DNA of 64,000 nt from Flavobacterium dankookense (GTDB lineage: Bacteria; Bacteroidota; Bacteroidia; Flavobacteriales; Flavobacteriaceae). Made by a program: the position numbers and the translations under genes. The notes beneath the pieces are model-generated. The model was not told the origin of the DNA. It searched no databases and was given only the letters and a program-made list of their open reading frames with translations. Positions 8,127-16,645 of this stretch are shown piece after piece (positions within the stretch are counted from its first letter, which is position 1; each line of letters starts with the position of its first letter). Location: positions 372,001 to 436,000 of the forward strand of contig NZ_SNXR01000012.1 in the NCBI RefSeq assembly GCF_004362665.1, written 5' to 3'.

Positions 8127-9809
8127 CTACTTTTTCACTATTTTTTTGACTGTAATTTCATTAGTTTGATTGTTTTTTATCTTCAAAAAGTAGATTCCAT
8201 TTTGAAAAGTGCTAATATCGATTTGCGATTGATTATTACTTTCTGTAATTCTAATTTTTCCTGTCACATCAATTAATTCTACTGAAAATCGAATAGTGTC
8301 GATTCCGTTTATTTTAACAATTCCATTAGTTGGATTTGGAGAAACTGAAATTTTAATAGGGTTTTCAGTATTTGCGGTGGATAAAGTTGAGTCTGTAATT
8401 TTCCAAATTTCATCGCCTTGTGAATTTGTATTTCCAGTAAAATATAATTCACTATTGTATTCAATCAATTCGTTGTAAGGTCTTTTTGGCGTTCCAGTTC
8501 CTTGGTCGGATAGACGTTGTAGTATTTCATTTGTGCCATTTGTAACCCAAATTTCTTCTTGAAAAGTAATTTCACTTGGTCGGTAAAAGAATAATTTGTT
8601 ATTGAATTTTTTAAAATTCCTCAAATTATTGAAGCCTAAATTGGTAAAACTTACTGCTACTTCTGTTTCTGAACTATTGCCGTTTGTTTTGTAAAGTTGC
8701 ATAGTTTCGCCATTATTTGGTCCATTTGCTTCACGAGCTGAAAAATAAAGATAATTGTTTAATTCGATGAATTCTGTAGCACCATAAACAAAATTGAAAG
8801 GAAGCGAACCTTTGTTAAAATCTTTGATTAACGAAATTTCATATTCAGCAGTAGAAGAATTGAAAACACATTTGTATAAATCTTGTCCGGAATCAAAAGT
8901 CAAGCCTACAAAAATCAGTTGGTTGTTGAATACTTTAAAACTTGTTGGACCATAAATTCCAGTTGTAAAATTTCTATAGGATATTGTTCCATTGGAAGTA
9001 CCGTCTGTTTTATATAGTTCTCTTCGGAACGAAATTGGATCAGTAACGTGAAAAAAAAGTTCATTGTTAAAAAGAATTAATTCGCGTGGACTCGAAGAAT
9101 TTGTTCCAGGATAAATATCTTTTACAATAGAAACTAGATTCGTATTTTCATTGTATTTATATAATTCAAATCCCAAATTGTCTTGAGCAGCTACAAAATA
9201 TAATTCATTGTTATAAACAATAAATTGGTCTGGTTTTCCAACATCGGAAGTTGTGTTTAAATCGGCTAATTTTTCTGTTCCAGCAATCGTTCCGTCTGTT
9301 CGCCATAAATCGTAATTGGTAACGCCACCTTCAGAGGCAAAAAAGTACATTTTATTGTTCATTACTCGAAATTGTGTTTTATTAGATACGTCGAAACCTG
9401 CTTCGTTTCCAGCGGCAAATTCCCTAAACAATTCTGTTGTTGTTCCATCGGTTTTATACAATTCAAAGTTTACACCATTTTCGCCAGTTCCAGCTATAAA
9501 AAATAGGTTTCCATTGAATTCAAAAAAGTCTCGGGCATACGAACCTGCGCAAGAGTTAATATCGGCTAATTGAGAAAAGGAAGCAATATCGCCAGTGGTT
9601 GTCCATATTTCTCTATCTGGCAAAGGTGTTTCAGCACAAGTTTGATTGGTGTTTCCTGCAACGAAATGGAGTTTATTATTGTAAACAAAATAATCAGACG
9701 CTTCATTTCCGTTTGAATTAGGTACATAGTTCAACTGTGTAAAAGTGTATTGTGCATTTGAATTTATTTGAAACAAGAAAGCACAAAATAATAAGGTAAT
9801 TTTTTTCAT
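8127..9809 (-). CDS. Secreted repeat protein with T9SS type A sorting domain
   Basis: The 560-residue precursor has a signal peptide (residues 1-19, NSNAQ) and about eight propeller-like repeats that each contain a variant of ELYKTDGT or WTTTGD followed by a segment of the type FNNELFF or YNNELYF. This pattern is common in flavobacterial ELWVSDGT-type proteins. The C terminus (about 487-560) is a type A T9SS sorting domain: it opens SVSPNPTNGIVKI, contains LIDVTGK, and ends NGIYFLKIKNN...VKKIVKK. The protein is therefore predicted to cross the outer membrane through T9SS and be anchored or released at the surface. It has terminators on both sides and forms its own unit. Confidence 0.85.
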   Translation of the reverse strand: MKKITLLFCAFLFQINSNAQYTFTQLNYVPNSNGNEASDYFVYNNKLHFVAGNTNQTCAETPLPDREIWTTTGDIASFSQLADINSCAGSYARDFFEFNGNLFFIAGTGENGVNFELYKTDGTTTELFREFAAGNEAGFDVSNKTQFRVMNNKMYFFASEGGVTNYDLWRTDGTIAGTEKLADLNTTSDVGKPDQFIVYNNELYFVAAQDNLGFELYKYNENTNLVSIVKDIYPGTNSSSPRELILFNNELFFHVTDPISFRRELYKTDGTSNGTISYRNFTTGIYGPTSFKVFNNQLIFVGLTFDSGQDLYKCVFNSSTAEYEISLIKDFNKGSLPFNFVYGATEFIELNNYLYFSAREANGPNNGETMQLYKTNGNSSETEVAVSFTNLGFNNLRNFKKFNNKLFFYRPSEITFQEEIWVTNGTNEILQRLSDQGTGTPKRPYNELIEYNSELYFTGNTNSQGDEIWKITDSTLSTANTENPIKISVSPNPTNGIVKINGIDTIRFSVELIDVTGKIRITESNNQSQIDISTFQNGIYFLKIKNNQTNEITVKKIVKK

Positions 9810-9861
9810 TGTAAAAGTATTTAGTTTTTCATTAGTGTTTTTTATTGAAAAAGGTAAACAT

Positions 9862-9894
9862 CAAAAAAACCGCTTCAAAAAAATTGAAACGGTT
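9862..9894 (-). terminator. Terminator of the seven-gene envelope operon
   Basis: On the minus strand AACCG-T-TTCAA and TTGAA-G-CGGTT form an 11-bp stem with one mismatch, followed by seven T residues. It sits 25 bp after the stop at 9919. Confidence 0.78.
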
Positions 9895-9918
9895 CTCTCA
9901 AAAAACTAACCTACTTAT

Positions 9919-11157
9919 TTAACAATTACAAGGTTTTGACATTCCTTGTGTTTCCATTAATTGATTTATTTTTTCATCGCGTTTTTCATCATCATTTTTA
10001 TATTGATTTATAATTTTGATGTGTTCTTCTTTTACTTTTTCTAATCTGGTTTTTTCATTTTTTGTACATGTAATCAAGCAGTTGTGTCTTTTTATAGCAG
10101 TTGCATCATTATTTTTTTGTGCTTCATTTAAACCTGATTGGTGTTCGGCAATCGATTGATTTACAAGACTAATCATCATGTCATAATAATTGGCAGTTGC
10201 ATCGGCATTATTAACTTGATCTACAAATGGTAAATCTTGAATGTCGCTGGTTTGAGAAAAAGCGCCTGCATTTCCTCCAGTCATTTCTCCTACTGGTTTA
10301 TACCCTTTTCCGGAAAAGCTAACGTTGGCATTTTCAATGTAATTCATAAAAATGGAAGCGCCATCACCAACAATTCCTGTAATCATATAGGTTGTTCCTG
10401 ATGGACTTGCAATAAAACCCAAACCCCAATAACCAGAAAGACTGTGAGTAAACTTAGTATCTAACAGAACATCTTCCGGATTGGACAACCAAATAAACAT
10501 TTTTTTGCCTTCAAATGTTCCTGAATATTCTACTCTTGGGTATTTGTTTCCGCCTACTTTACCCATTTTATTCCCTGTTTTTTTGAAGGTTTTAAAGAAT
10601 TCTTTGCTCAATATTTCTGTCTGGATATCATGCACAACCATTGATTGTCCGCTTCCTGCTTTCATTACAAAATTGCCTTCTGAGCTTTTGATGTATTGAT
10701 AAAAATCGTTGTTGGCATTTTTAATTTGTGTCATTTCGCCTTCTGGATTTTCGCTAAGCATGGCTTTAATGCCTTTCCAATCGAGCATGGCGTAACCATT
10801 TTTGGTATTGAAATAGAAATAGGAAACCAAATCACCTTCGGGCGCATTTACTGAAAAGCCAATTTTTTTATTGAAAGTAAACTCGCCGTTTAAACCAATT
10901 TCGTTAGAAATCGATTGACCCGCATTTGGTATTTTTGGCTTTGGAATTGCAACCTTGATGTCCAACAAATCATTAGGATTGGGTTCGTTACTCTTTATCT
11001 CCATTAATTCATCTGTATCGGTCAGTATCGGAACAGTTGTCTTTGGTTTGTCTTTAATCAACGGAATGTTGGTTTTTGGCTTTGTTTTGGTTTTGGACTT
11101 TTGTTGGGCAAAACCCGAAAAACTCAAACATAAAATTAATAATACTATTTTTTTCAT
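9919..11157 (-). CDS. Exported protein of unknown function, last gene of the envelope operon
   Basis: The 412-residue precursor has a signal peptide (1-18), then a Lys/Pro/Thr-rich low-complexity stretch (about 19-80), a beta-rich middle domain (about 90-280; FNKKIGFSVNAPEGD, AMLDWKGIKAML, YPRVEYSGTFEGKKMFIW) and a charged helical C-terminal region (about 325-412) ending PCNC. The middle domain resembles periplasmic or outer-membrane proteins that act on an unknown partner; I do not recognise a catalytic motif. A 74-bp gap separates it from the lipocalin-like lipoprotein gene, so it may also have its own promoter. The operon terminator follows. Confidence 0.7.
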   Translation of the reverse strand: MKKIVLLILCLSFSGFAQQKSKTKTKPKTNIPLIKDKPKTTVPILTDTDELMEIKSNEPNPNDLLDIKVAIPKPKIPNAGQSISNEIGLNGEFTFNKKIGFSVNAPEGDLVSYFYFNTKNGYAMLDWKGIKAMLSENPEGEMTQIKNANNDFYQYIKSSEGNFVMKAGSGQSMVVHDIQTEILSKEFFKTFKKTGNKMGKVGGNKYPRVEYSGTFEGKKMFIWLSNPEDVLLDTKFTHSLSGYWGLGFIASPSGTTYMITGIVGDGASIFMNYIENANVSFSGKGYKPVGEMTGGNAGAFSQTSDIQDLPFVDQVNNADATANYYDMMISLVNQSIAEHQSGLNEAQKNNDATAIKRHNCLITCTKNEKTRLEKVKEEHIKIINQYKNDDEKRDEKINQLMETQGMSKPCNC

Positions 11158-11231
11158 GACTTTTAAGGAATAAGGTTTGGTTTCAAATCAATAATTGTCG
11201 TTTATAGACTTTTATAAGGCGATACTAAATA

Positions 11232-11711
11232 TTACTGTCGTTCGTATGTTTCTATATAAAAAGCGACGTCTTCGGGGTTGTTCTCGTTTTGTAATTCAAT
11301 GAATTTTAAAATCATTTTGTTTCCTTCAAAAGTTGCTTTTACAGCAATTAGAGTTTCGGAATCATAATTTGGATTACTGGAAATGGTTTGGAAAACATAT
11401 TGATTAGTATTGCTTTTTGCCCAAATTTTTTCTCCAGCAAAGCTTGAAGTTTGTAATATACAACCACCAAAATCAGTGTTTGGACTGTATCTAATTTTGT
11501 CAAATGTGCCGTCTTTTTTTATGATGAAACGGTTTTGTATATCGCAACTGCTTTCAAATAATTGATCGTATTGTTGACTATTGTTTTGAATATAAGTGGA
11601 TTTTGTATGACGCCAAGTGCCAATTATCTTATCACTGGAATTGTTCTCAGAATCGTTATTTGAACAAGAAAAAGTAAATAAAATGGAAAGGATAAATACT
11701 ATTTTTTTCAT
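11232..11711 (-). CDS. Lipocalin-like lipoprotein
   Basis: This 159-residue lipoprotein has lipobox FTFS-C17. After a short Asn/Ser spacer it shows the lipocalin-like start IIGTWRHTKS, a central FIIKKDGTFDKI strand and a late EGNKMILKF strand, the layout of small Bacteroidota lipocalin-like (DUF4923/Lipocalin_4-type) domains. Cys residues at 56 and 84 could form a disulfide. The ligand is unknown. It starts 3 bp after the preceding ORF and belongs to the operon transcribed from the OmpA-like gene. Confidence 0.72.
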   Translation of the reverse strand: MKKIVFILSILFTFSCSNNDSENNSSDKIIGTWRHTKSTYIQNNSQQYDQLFESSCDIQNRFIIKKDGTFDKIRYSPNTDFGGCILQTSSFAGEKIWAKSNTNQYVFQTISSNPNYDSETLIAVKATFEGNKMILKFIELQNENNPEDVAFYIETYERQ

Positions 11712-11714
11712 GAT

Positions 11715-12203
11715 TTAGTTGACTTTTAAAAATAAAGTTGTTGAAGTGATTTGTCCTTTTACGCCAATTGGTTTTGCTTCTAAGATAATTTCATAATTAC
11801 CTTTTGGGATTTCAGAAACGGTCTCAGGCGTATTGGTTTGAATGTTGGATAAAACAGAAATTAAATCGAATGTTTCTATTGGCATGAACATATTGCCGGG
11901 AAAGAATGGCATTGGACTGCGTTTTATAGTTCCCATAGTTTTTCCATCTTTTTTTACTGTAGTTGAAAACACAAATTGAACAACTTCTTTTTTGTCGCTA
12001 TTTAGTGGAACATCTGATACGGTGAACACAAAATGAATTGGATATTTGTTTTCTCTAAAATCGGCAAAAAGATTTACTGCTTTGTTTGATTTTGCGGTAA
12101 GCTCCATTTTTGATTGTTCTTTGATGGTGATTTCGCCCTGAACTATTTGAGCGAAACCAGTAAATGCCAGTAAAAGCATGGCTAAGGTTATGATTTTTTT
12201 CAT
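11715..12203 (-). CDS. Small exported protein of unknown function
   Basis: The 162 residues begin with a signal peptide (1-18, GFAQ). The mature part (about 144 residues) is predicted to be beta-rich, with strands such as IHFVFTVSD, VVQFVFSTTVKKDGK and GNYEIILEAKPIGVKGQI. It has the feel of a single immunoglobulin-like or transthyretin-like domain, but I do not recognise a family. It lies 10 bp after the 129-residue gene and 3 bp before the lipoprotein gene. Confidence 0.65.
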   Translation of the reverse strand: MKKIITLAMLLLAFTGFAQIVQGEITIKEQSKMELTAKSNKAVNLFADFRENKYPIHFVFTVSDVPLNSDKKEVVQFVFSTTVKKDGKTMGTIKRSPMPFFPGNMFMPIETFDLISVLSNIQTNTPETVSEIPKGNYEIILEAKPIGVKGQITSTTLFLKVN

Positions 12204-12213
12204 GATTTTTAGT

Positions 12214-12603
12214 CTAAGAATTTTTTAATGTTTCAAATTTTTCTTCCACTATTTTAGTTGGTCTTTTGTCGTGATAGACAAAGGTTGTTTTGATATAGCC
12301 CAAATAAATATTCGTTTGACGGTAATGTGTATAACTGATTTCGAAAATGCGTTTGGCAATATTATCCGAGTTTTCTACCGTCATTTGGTATTTGGTTTTG
12401 CCATCGCTATTTAACGTTTGTACCGGTGTTTTGTTGAATACATACATGGGTTTGGTTTCTTTTCCAACTTTTGTATAAATGGTTGTTTTTTTATTCCATT
12501 CTACTTCAAACAAAGGCATTTTGGAAGATGCATTTGTATTCCAAAACTGGATTTGGGCTTCTGATTTAAGGCAAATAAACAGTAGTAGAATTATTTTTTT
12601 CAT
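12214..12603 (-). CDS. Small exported protein of unknown function
   Basis: This 129-residue precursor has a signal peptide (1-16, KSEAQ) and a small beta-rich mature part (IQFWNTNASS, LFEVEWNKKTTIY, ISYTHYRQTNIYLGYIK). No family is recognised. Spacing is 5 bp from the upstream gene and 10 bp to the downstream gene, so it is a firm operon member. The homologous look of neighbouring signal peptides (MKKII...) suggests co-expression rather than common ancestry. Confidence 0.62.
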   Translation of the reverse strand: MKKIILLLFICLKSEAQIQFWNTNASSKMPLFEVEWNKKTTIYTKVGKETKPMYVFNKTPVQTLNSDGKTKYQMTVENSDNIAKRIFEISYTHYRQTNIYLGYIKTTFVYHDKRPTKIVEEKFETLKNS

Positions 12604-12608
12604 TGTTT

Positions 12609-13226
12609 TTAATTTACAGGAACGATACTGTAGACAATTCCCAAATTATATTTCGCTTTATTGAAACGCATGTATCCTGGTCGTGTTGGAATATTGGTTG
12701 TGTTTTTAGCTTGATTTAATGTAATTGCTGGCACTTTAGCATCTTTTAAGAAAACAATTACTTCTTGTTTTCCAACAATTTCGTCATTGATTGGCTTGTA
12801 CACTTTGATTTCATAAACTATTTTGAAATAGGCATTGTCTTCCAGTTCTTTCATTGTTTTGTAGCCATATTTTGCAGGTTCAAACTGGAAGCGAACTTTA
12901 GTATTCATTAAGGATTTGATGTTGCCGTTGCTTACTTTCATTCCGGCATTTCTTGGCACTTCAAAAACGCGTCCATAATTGCCGATGTATTTAAAACCAG
13001 TGGGTTGAATTTGATCTTCATTTCCCGTAGTTTTATTTTTTACAAACAAACGGCAATAGCCAATTCCGTGAACACTTTCTGTTCCAACGTTAATGTTTTG
13101 ATTGATGGTATGTGCAGCCAACCAATCAAATTTGAAATCGTATTTTACCATCTCGGGTAATGATTGTGCAAATGAGTTTGCGATAGCGAATACTAGAATA
13201 AGTACTGATAATTTTAATGTTTTCAT
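12609..13226 (-). CDS. Exported protein of unknown function
   Basis: The precursor of 205 residues has a signal peptide (1-20, NSFAQ). The mature domain is beta-rich with a central stretch EVPRNAGMKVSNGNIKSLM and a C-terminal YNLGIVYSIVPVN. I do not recognise a family. It begins 10 bp downstream of the 236-residue lipoprotein gene in the same operon. Confidence 0.62.
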   Translation of the reverse strand: MKTLKLSVLILVFAIANSFAQSLPEMVKYDFKFDWLAAHTINQNINVGTESVHGIGYCRLFVKNKTTGNEDQIQPTGFKYIGNYGRVFEVPRNAGMKVSNGNIKSLMNTKVRFQFEPAKYGYKTMKELEDNAYFKIVYEIKVYKPINDEIVGKQEVIVFLKDAKVPAITLNQAKNTTNIPTRPGYMRFNKAKYNLGIVYSIVPVN

Positions 13227-13236
13227 ATTTTTTAAT

Positions 13237-13947
13237 TTAAAGTTTGTTACTAATTAATTTTGCAGTTTCAATGCTTTTTTGCTTGTTAATCTTCTCGTCA
13301 TCTGAAAGTTCGGCTGTAATTTGAAATTGAATTCCTTTGTAAAACACGATGAGTTCTTTGTGTTTGTTGTTCCAAACAGCATACTCGCCAACGCCTTTAA
13401 TTTCGTCAAACGAAAGACCTTTTGCCATTTCGCTCGCCATTCCTTTAGCCATTTCGGCTTGTGAAGCATCGACTTTTCCTTGTTGTTGCATTTCATTTGC
13501 TTTTTCATTCATCACTTTATCGGCATTGGCAAGTTCTTCAGCAGTTGGTGTATGATAATTGAATTTGAATTCTTTTAAATTGGTATTTTTTACCCAAGAA
13601 AGTTGAATGAAATCCTTTGCTGGAATATCCATCATTTTACCATTTATAGGATTTTTGATTTGCTTGTTTCTTCCTTTTTCCCATTGATAGGAAACCGAAT
13701 GTGTAACAGGACTTTTTAATACTTGATTATAGTCTTTTTCAGCTTCTATTGCTGCATAACCCGAAATTTCGGAAGCCATTTCTAAGGTTAACAATTGATC
13801 TAATTTTCCATTAAATTCATCGGCAGATTTGCCAACAACTTCATCAATAGCTTGATTGGCTTGACTTTCAAGGTTTTCTTTTTTATCGCCAGAACAAGTG
13901 AAAGCAAAAAGGAAAAGGCTGATTACGGATAGGAGTGCTGTTTTCAT
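13237..13947 (-). CDS. Lipoprotein of unknown function
   Basis: This 236-residue protein has a lipoprotein signal with lipobox FAFT-C18. The mature part has an N-terminal helical stretch rich in Asn, Gln and Glu, a segment MDIPAKDFIQLSWVKNTN, and a Met/Glu/Lys-rich helical stretch (about 140-180: NEKANEMQQQGKVDASQAEMAKGMASEM). The C-terminal GEYAVWNNKHKELIVFYKGIQFQI strands suggest a substrate-binding or interaction fold. It starts 2 bp after the OmpA-like gene. Its function is unknown. Confidence 0.68.
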   Translation of the reverse strand: MKTALLSVISLFLFAFTCSGDKKENLESQANQAIDEVVGKSADEFNGKLDQLLTLEMASEISGYAAIEAEKDYNQVLKSPVTHSVSYQWEKGRNKQIKNPINGKMMDIPAKDFIQLSWVKNTNLKEFKFNYHTPTAEELANADKVMNEKANEMQQQGKVDASQAEMAKGMASEMAKGLSFDEIKGVGEYAVWNNKHKELIVFYKGIQFQITAELSDDEKINKQKSIETAKLISNKL

Positions 13948-13949
13948 AT

Positions 13950-15245
13950 TTATAATTTTATAAATTCTACACGTCTATTTTGTGCTTTTTCGGCTGGATT
14001 TGCGTTTTTGTTGAGCGGTTGGCTTTCGCCTTTTCCGTCCGTTTCTATTCGTGAACCATCAATACCATAGAAGCTAGACAAGGCTGTTTTTACTGCTGCA
14101 GCTCTTTTTTGAGACAAGGTTAAATTGGCAGCATCGGCACCATCACTATCTGTATGACCAATGATTTTTACACTTACTGTTGGATTTTCTTGTAGTGTTG
14201 TTGCCATTTCTTTTAGTACAGTTCCGCTTTCGGGCTTGATATTGTCACTGTTCACGTCGAATAGAATTCCGTTGGTTACAAATCTTCCTTCGGTGATGAG
14301 TTTATTTCTAGTATCAGCACCAGCAACTGCGAAACGAATGTTAGTTAAATACACTTCACATTCTTCAAAAAAACTTCTAAAAAAAGCAAAATCATAGGTT
14401 GTTTTTTCAGTAAAAAATCGAGGAATATCTACTAACTTATTTTCGTTAACATATAATCGCAATCTACCTTGTTGTCTCCAAACCGAAACTTTAACAAATT
14501 TGTTTTTCTTTACATTCCATTGCGGCATTGGAATTTCGTTGTTTATTTCGCTTCCGTTTGTTGGAATAATTTGAACATTACAAGACGATGCACCAGGATG
14601 AAGATAGACAATAGAAATTCCGGAAGAAAAGAAGCGTTCCAGCATTAAATTATCAGAGTTTGTTGTGAAATTTAGTCCAAAACCAGGATAGTTATTTGTT
14701 GGATCGGTATTTATTCCTACTTCAAATTCTAAGGTGAAATTTTCGGGAAGTTTTTTCATATTATCGGGAATGAAAGCACCATTTTTGGTCATAGATAGCC
14801 ATTTTCCAGATTGTCCATCGACATTCACTATTTCGCCACTCGCATTGGTGTTGAATTCTGCTGGGAAATCTCCAACAGCTAATCGTTCAAAATTGTCGAA
14901 ATACAATTCTTTTTCACCAGCAACGAAATCGAATTTTGAATTTGACTTTGTTGGTTTACTTGTGTTTTCGTCATTGTTTTCTTGTGATTGCTCCTGACTT
15001 TCTTCGTTGGGTTGAGGTGCATCGGATTTTTTCTTTTTGTCTTTCTTTTTGAAGATGTTTTTTATTTTTTCTTCGGCTTTGTTCAGAACCGTTTCAACGC
15101 CTTCATCGCCTTTTTGTTCGCCACGCTGATAGGTTTTGTCTTTAGCATTTTTTAAAACTTTTCCGCCAACGGTTTCTTGGGCAGTGATGCATTGGATGCT
15201 AAATAAAAATAATAATACAGTTAATAGTTTTTTCATTTTTTTCAT
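13950..15245 (-). CDS. OmpA-family outer-membrane protein with LamG-like middle domain
   Basis: The 431-residue precursor has a signal peptide (about 1-23). A Lys/Glu/Gln-rich low-complexity linker (about 45-105) leads to a jelly-roll-like region (about 108-310; ELYFDNFERLAVGDFP, FVKVSVWRQQGRLRLYVN). A C-terminal OmpA domain (about 320-431) binds peptidoglycan: ILFDVNSDNIKPES, VKIIGHTDSDG, LSQKRAAAVKTAL and NRRVEFIKL carry the conserved Asp and Arg residues that hold diaminopimelate. It is the first gene of the seven-gene minus-strand operon, divergent from the sigma-factor gene 121 bp away. Confidence 0.85.
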   Translation of the reverse strand: MKKMKKLLTVLLFLFSIQCITAQETVGGKVLKNAKDKTYQRGEQKGDEGVETVLNKAEEKIKNIFKKKDKKKKSDAPQPNEESQEQSQENNDENTSKPTKSNSKFDFVAGEKELYFDNFERLAVGDFPAEFNTNASGEIVNVDGQSGKWLSMTKNGAFIPDNMKKLPENFTLEFEVGINTDPTNNYPGFGLNFTTNSDNLMLERFFSSGISIVYLHPGASSCNVQIIPTNGSEINNEIPMPQWNVKKNKFVKVSVWRQQGRLRLYVNENKLVDIPRFFTEKTTYDFAFFRSFFEECEVYLTNIRFAVAGADTRNKLITEGRFVTNGILFDVNSDNIKPESGTVLKEMATTLQENPTVSVKIIGHTDSDGADAANLTLSQKRAAAVKTALSSFYGIDGSRIETDGKGESQPLNKNANPAEKAQNRRVEFIKL

Positions 15246-15312
15246 TTTTGGTTAAACAAATGGTTATTTCGTTTTAGCATTAGTGAAATGGAAATCAAAA
15301 GGTAAACATCGG

Positions 15313-15340
15313 TTTGAAAAAATATTTTTGATTAGCTTTG
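15313..15340 (+). promoter_or_regulatory. Candidate promoter of the sigma/TPR operon
   Basis: TTTG (15313-15316) and TAGCTTTG (15333-15340, perfect TAnnTTTG) are 16 bp apart, slightly shorter than the usual 17-23. Transcription would start near 15347, which argues for the ATG at 15367 rather than the upstream in-frame ATG at 15283. Confidence 0.45.
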
Positions 15341-15366
15341 TTTACTTTCTAGAAATTCATCCACTA

Positions 15367-15903
15367 ATGGAAAACGCCCCAAAGTTGACAGAGCTTTTAA
15401 AAGCCGGAAATGAGAAAGCCATTCGCACCGTTTATGAAGAACATCGCAATGGATTTTTATTGTTTGCCAAACGATATTCGTTGGGTGATGATGAGGTTTT
15501 GGATATTTATCAAGATGCCATCATCGCTTTGTGTGAAAATGCCCGAAAAGGAAAGTTGGATGATTTACAAAGTTCTATTTCAACTTATTTGTTCAGTATC
15601 GGCAAGTTTATGATCTATCATCGGCTGAAAAAAATAGGGAAACAAGTTACTGTAGCCGACTTTGAACACGTTGAAATGGAATATGAATTGTATGACGAAG
15701 AGGAACAAAATTCAAAATTAACCTTGGTTAGAAACTATTTTTCCCAGCTTGGTGAACAATGCAAAAAGGTGTTGACGCTTTTTTATTATGAAGAAAAAAA
15801 GTTGGATGAAATTCAGGAGTTATTGGGATATACCAACAAAGATGTGTTAAAAAGTCAGAAATCAAGATGCTTAAAACAGCTGAAAGATTTGATAAACAAA
15901 TAG
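15367..15903 (+). CDS. Sigma-70 family RNA polymerase sigma factor (ECF-like)
   Basis: From the chosen start (MENAPKLTELL) the protein has 178 residues. Sigma region 2 covers about 18-90 (AIRTVYEEHRNGFLLFAKR, DEVLDIYQDAIIALCEN, YLFSIGKFMIYHRLKK), and region 4 about 120-175 (QCKKVLTLFYYEEKKLDEIQELLGYTN with the helix-turn-helix, then CLKQLKDL). That is the two-domain layout of ECF sigma factors. The longer in-frame start at 15283 adds 28 residues upstream of the candidate promoter and is unlikely. The next gene starts 3 bases after its stop, placing sigma and a membrane TPR protein in one transcript, a common Bacteroidota pairing. Confidence 0.85.
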   Translation: MENAPKLTELLKAGNEKAIRTVYEEHRNGFLLFAKRYSLGDDEVLDIYQDAIIALCENARKGKLDDLQSSISTYLFSIGKFMIYHRLKKIGKQVTVADFEHVEMEYELYDEEEQNSKLTLVRNYFSQLGEQCKKVLTLFYYEEKKLDEIQELLGYTNKDVLKSQKSRCLKQLKDLINK

Positions 15904-15906
15904 AAT

Positions 15907-16614
15907 ATGGATCACGAAGAATTAATAGAAAAATATTTTGCCAATAGCTTGAACAACGATGAACAATCAATGTTTGACCAATTGATGCAAACCAACGACA
16001 CTTTTCGTGAACAAGTGGTTTATGAAGCGGAAGTGCAAAAAGCCATTACGTTGAACGAACGCCAAGCATTGAAAAAGAAACTTCAATCGTTTGAAACAAA
16101 AAAACCAAAGCGCAATTATACCGTTTGGTATGTTGCAGCATCGTTTGCAGTGATGTTGGGAATTGGTTTTTGGACATTTTCGAATGACTTTGACACCAAT
16201 GCGGTTTATGAAGAATATTACCAATCGTATCCCAATGTTGTAGCGCCAACGGTTAGAGGTGAAAATTCAACTGACATAAAATCGGAAGCGTTTTATACGT
16301 ATGATAGAGGCGATTATGCGAAAGCATTGACGCTTTTTTCTAAACTATACGACACTGAGAAAGAAGATTATTCTTTGTTTTACAAATCGTTGTCGCTGAT
16401 GGAATTAAAACGTTATGACGAAGCGTTGACATCTTTCGAACAATTTGATTTAAAAAAGAACAACGGGTTTACGCCTTACGTCAAATGGTACAAAGCATTG
16501 ACGTTGGTTAAATTGGAACAAGAAGAAAAGGCTTTAGTTTTACTGCAGGAATTAGCAAATTCGACAAATCCGATGCAAAAAATGGCAAAAGATATAATAA
16601 CAGATTTAAATTAA
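15907..16614 (+). CDS. Anti-sigma-like single-pass membrane protein with TPR domain
   Basis: The 235-residue protein has an N-terminal cytoplasmic segment (1-75) that begins MDHEELIEKYFANSL. It resembles the short helical N termini of zinc-free anti-sigma proteins (acidic 'EKYF.N.L..DEQ..FD.L...D..F' pattern). A single transmembrane helix follows (about 77-95), then a periplasmic domain with at least two TPR-like helical pairs (about 125-225; YDRGDYAKALTLFSKLY, LSLMELKRYDEALTSFEQF). Coupled with the preceding sigma gene (3-base gap), it is best read as the sigma's membrane-bound partner. The anti-sigma role is inferred from topology and context, not from a diagnostic domain. Confidence 0.72.
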   Translation: MDHEELIEKYFANSLNNDEQSMFDQLMQTNDTFREQVVYEAEVQKAITLNERQALKKKLQSFETKKPKRNYTVWYVAASFAVMLGIGFWTFSNDFDTNAVYEEYYQSYPNVVAPTVRGENSTDIKSEAFYTYDRGDYAKALTLFSKLYDTEKEDYSLFYKSLSLMELKRYDEALTSFEQFDLKKNNGFTPYVKWYKALTLVKLEQEEKALVLLQELANSTNPMQKMAKDIITDLN

Positions 16615-16645
16615 AATTTTTAAAACGCTACTAATAATTACAGTT

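Noticed and set aside
15283..15366. Upstream in-frame start of the sigma factor
   Set aside because: It would lie before the predicted transcription start and adds 28 residues not typical of ECF sigma factors.
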